Shown: one piece after another, positions 5,382-6,053 of the stretch
Numbering within the stretch: the stretch's first letter is position 1
Layout of the letters: each line of letters opens with the position of its first letter
NCBI GenBank assembly: GCA_041179425.1
Contig: JBEGTL010000512.1
Coordinates: 1 to 6,053 of the forward strand
Source of the DNA: DASUME01 sp041179425
GTDB lineage: Bacteria; Myxococcota_A; Polyangia; Polyangiales; DASUME01
Direction: 5' to 3'
Length of the DNA: 6,053 nt
Made by a program: the position numbers and the translations under genes
Notes under the pieces: model-generated
What the model was told of the DNA's origin: nothing
Seen by the model: only the letters and a program-made list of their open reading frames with translations
Databases searched by the model: none

Positions 5382-6053
5382 TCACACCTCCGTGACGCGG
5401 ACTCCCAGTGCGCCCCGCCAGACGACGAGTTCGCCGCGGGCGACGGTCTGCTCTTTGTGGCGGATGGCCACCAGCTCGCGGCCGACGTCTCCCACAAAAC
5501 ACCGTGCGCCGCTGCCGAGCGCTGCGAGGGCCAAAAACTCGATGGTGCGCGACGCGATCACCAACGCGAGCTCGTGTGGCTCGGGGGCGGGCCGCGGGCT
5601 TGCCGGCGTGAGTTGCACGTAGTGTTCGGTGAGGCGCGCGGCGACCAACTGCGCAGAGCCAGGTACGCGCAGCGTGACAGGACCGGTCAGACCCAGGCTG
5701 GTCCGGGTGAGCGGCAGTCGATCGCTGACCCACACCTCACCGACGGCCAGCGCGGGCGCGTCCTCCGGGCCGAAGGTCTCGTGCAGTAAGGTCTGCAGCT
5801 CGACCTCGGGCAGCGTGTCGGCGCGTGACGGGGACAGACACAGGGTGAGCTCGAGCTTGCCGACGGTGGTGTCGACAACGACAGGCCAGAGCACCAGGTC
5901 GTCGCCAACGACCCGTGCGGACTGCCGGACATCGCGCACGAGCCAACCACCCGCGTGCGCCGCGGCGAGGCGGGCAGCGGCGTAGGCGAGGACGCCGCAC
6001 TCTGCGTCGCTGGGCGTACCGACGCGGCTGGCCAGACCCGAGCTCGAGGGGGC
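5382..6053 (-). CDS. SpoA-domain protein (SctQ/FliM/FliN family), C-terminal part
   Basis: The frame is open from the right window edge to TGA at 5384-5382, giving 223 residues with the N-terminus missing. GTG at 5939 is an internal candidate start only; convincing coding sequence (Ala-rich helix, then Gly-Gly-Trp-Leu-Val) continues upstream of it. The last 60 residues match the SpoA (FliMN C-terminal) fold: a small beta domain ending Ala-Arg-Gly-Glu-Leu-Val-Val-x-x-x-x-Leu-Gly-Val-Arg-Val-Thr-Glu-Val, close to the FliN/SctQ ending (GEVVVVDENFGVRVTEI type). A weaker SpoA-like stretch precedes it at about residues 100-150, followed by a Pro-rich linker. Two SpoA units after an N-terminal domain is the SctQ arrangement, the cytoplasmic sorting-platform protein of type III secretion. 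FliM or FliN of a flagellar motor is the alternative. SpoA membership is fairly clear; SctQ is inferred. The neighbours that would decide lie outside the window. Confidence 0.72.
   Translation of the reverse strand, partial: APSSSGLASRVGTPSDAECGVLAYAAARLAAAHAGGWLVRDVRQSARVVGDDLVLWPVVVDTTVGKLELTLCLSPSRADTLPEVELQTLLHETFGPEDAPALAVGEVWVSDRLPLTRTSLGLTGPVTLRVPGSAQLVAARLTEHYVQLTPASPRPAPEPHELALVIASRTIEFLALAALGSGARCFVGDVGRELVAIRHKEQTVARGELVVWRGALGVRVTEV

Overview
The window is GC-rich chromosomal DNA of a Gram-negative bacterium. Strong GC3 codon bias, GTG/TTG starts, a periplasm-facing peptidoglycan glycosyltransferase and a SpoA-domain (type III secretion or flagellar) protein together fit a Myxococcota-type (former deltaproteobacterial) genome. 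This is an inference from style and gene content, not a phylogenetic result.

Layout. (1) 1-42: the 3' end of a 5S rRNA gene, cut by the window edge, so an rRNA operon ends here; a strong intrinsic terminator follows at 50-88. (2) 130-2034: one long forward reading frame for a polytopic GT-C (ArnT/PMT-like) membrane glycosyltransferase, interrupted by a single in-frame TAG at 541-543. The stop lies just before the family's first-loop Asp and Tyr-His-x-Pro motif. The two pieces are listed separately and as one broken gene. (3) 2035-2223: about 190 bases of regulatory-looking intergenic DNA with a GTGA-N6-TCAC dyad, a repeated CTCGAGG and a perfect 9-bp inverted repeat enclosing a possible extended -10 element. 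(4) 2224-4686: an inner-membrane-anchored protein with a roughly 530-residue beta-rich, AsmA-like periplasmic region joined to a C-terminal GT51 (MtgA-like) glycosyltransferase domain without a transpeptidase. (5) 4724-5350: tmk, thymidylate kinase, 37 bases downstream and probably co-transcribed; its Walker A lysine is replaced by threonine. (6) 5382-6053, minus strand and convergent: the C-terminal part of a SpoA (FliM/FliN/SctQ) family protein, running off the right edge.

How they fit together. The forward genes are an rRNA operon end, an envelope glycosyltransferase, a peptidoglycan polymerase fusion and a nucleotide kinase. They do not form one obvious pathway. The two envelope genes may share a theme (glycan transfer at the outer face of the inner membrane), but the spacer between them looks like a new transcription start. 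The minus-strand gene probably belongs to a separate secretion or motility cluster to the right.

I see no CRISPR array, tRNA, insertion sequence or phage gene. The points most worth a second look are the amber stop inside the GT-C gene, the AsmA-like/GT51 fusion, the lysine-less P-loop of Tmk and the palindrome over the putative promoter.
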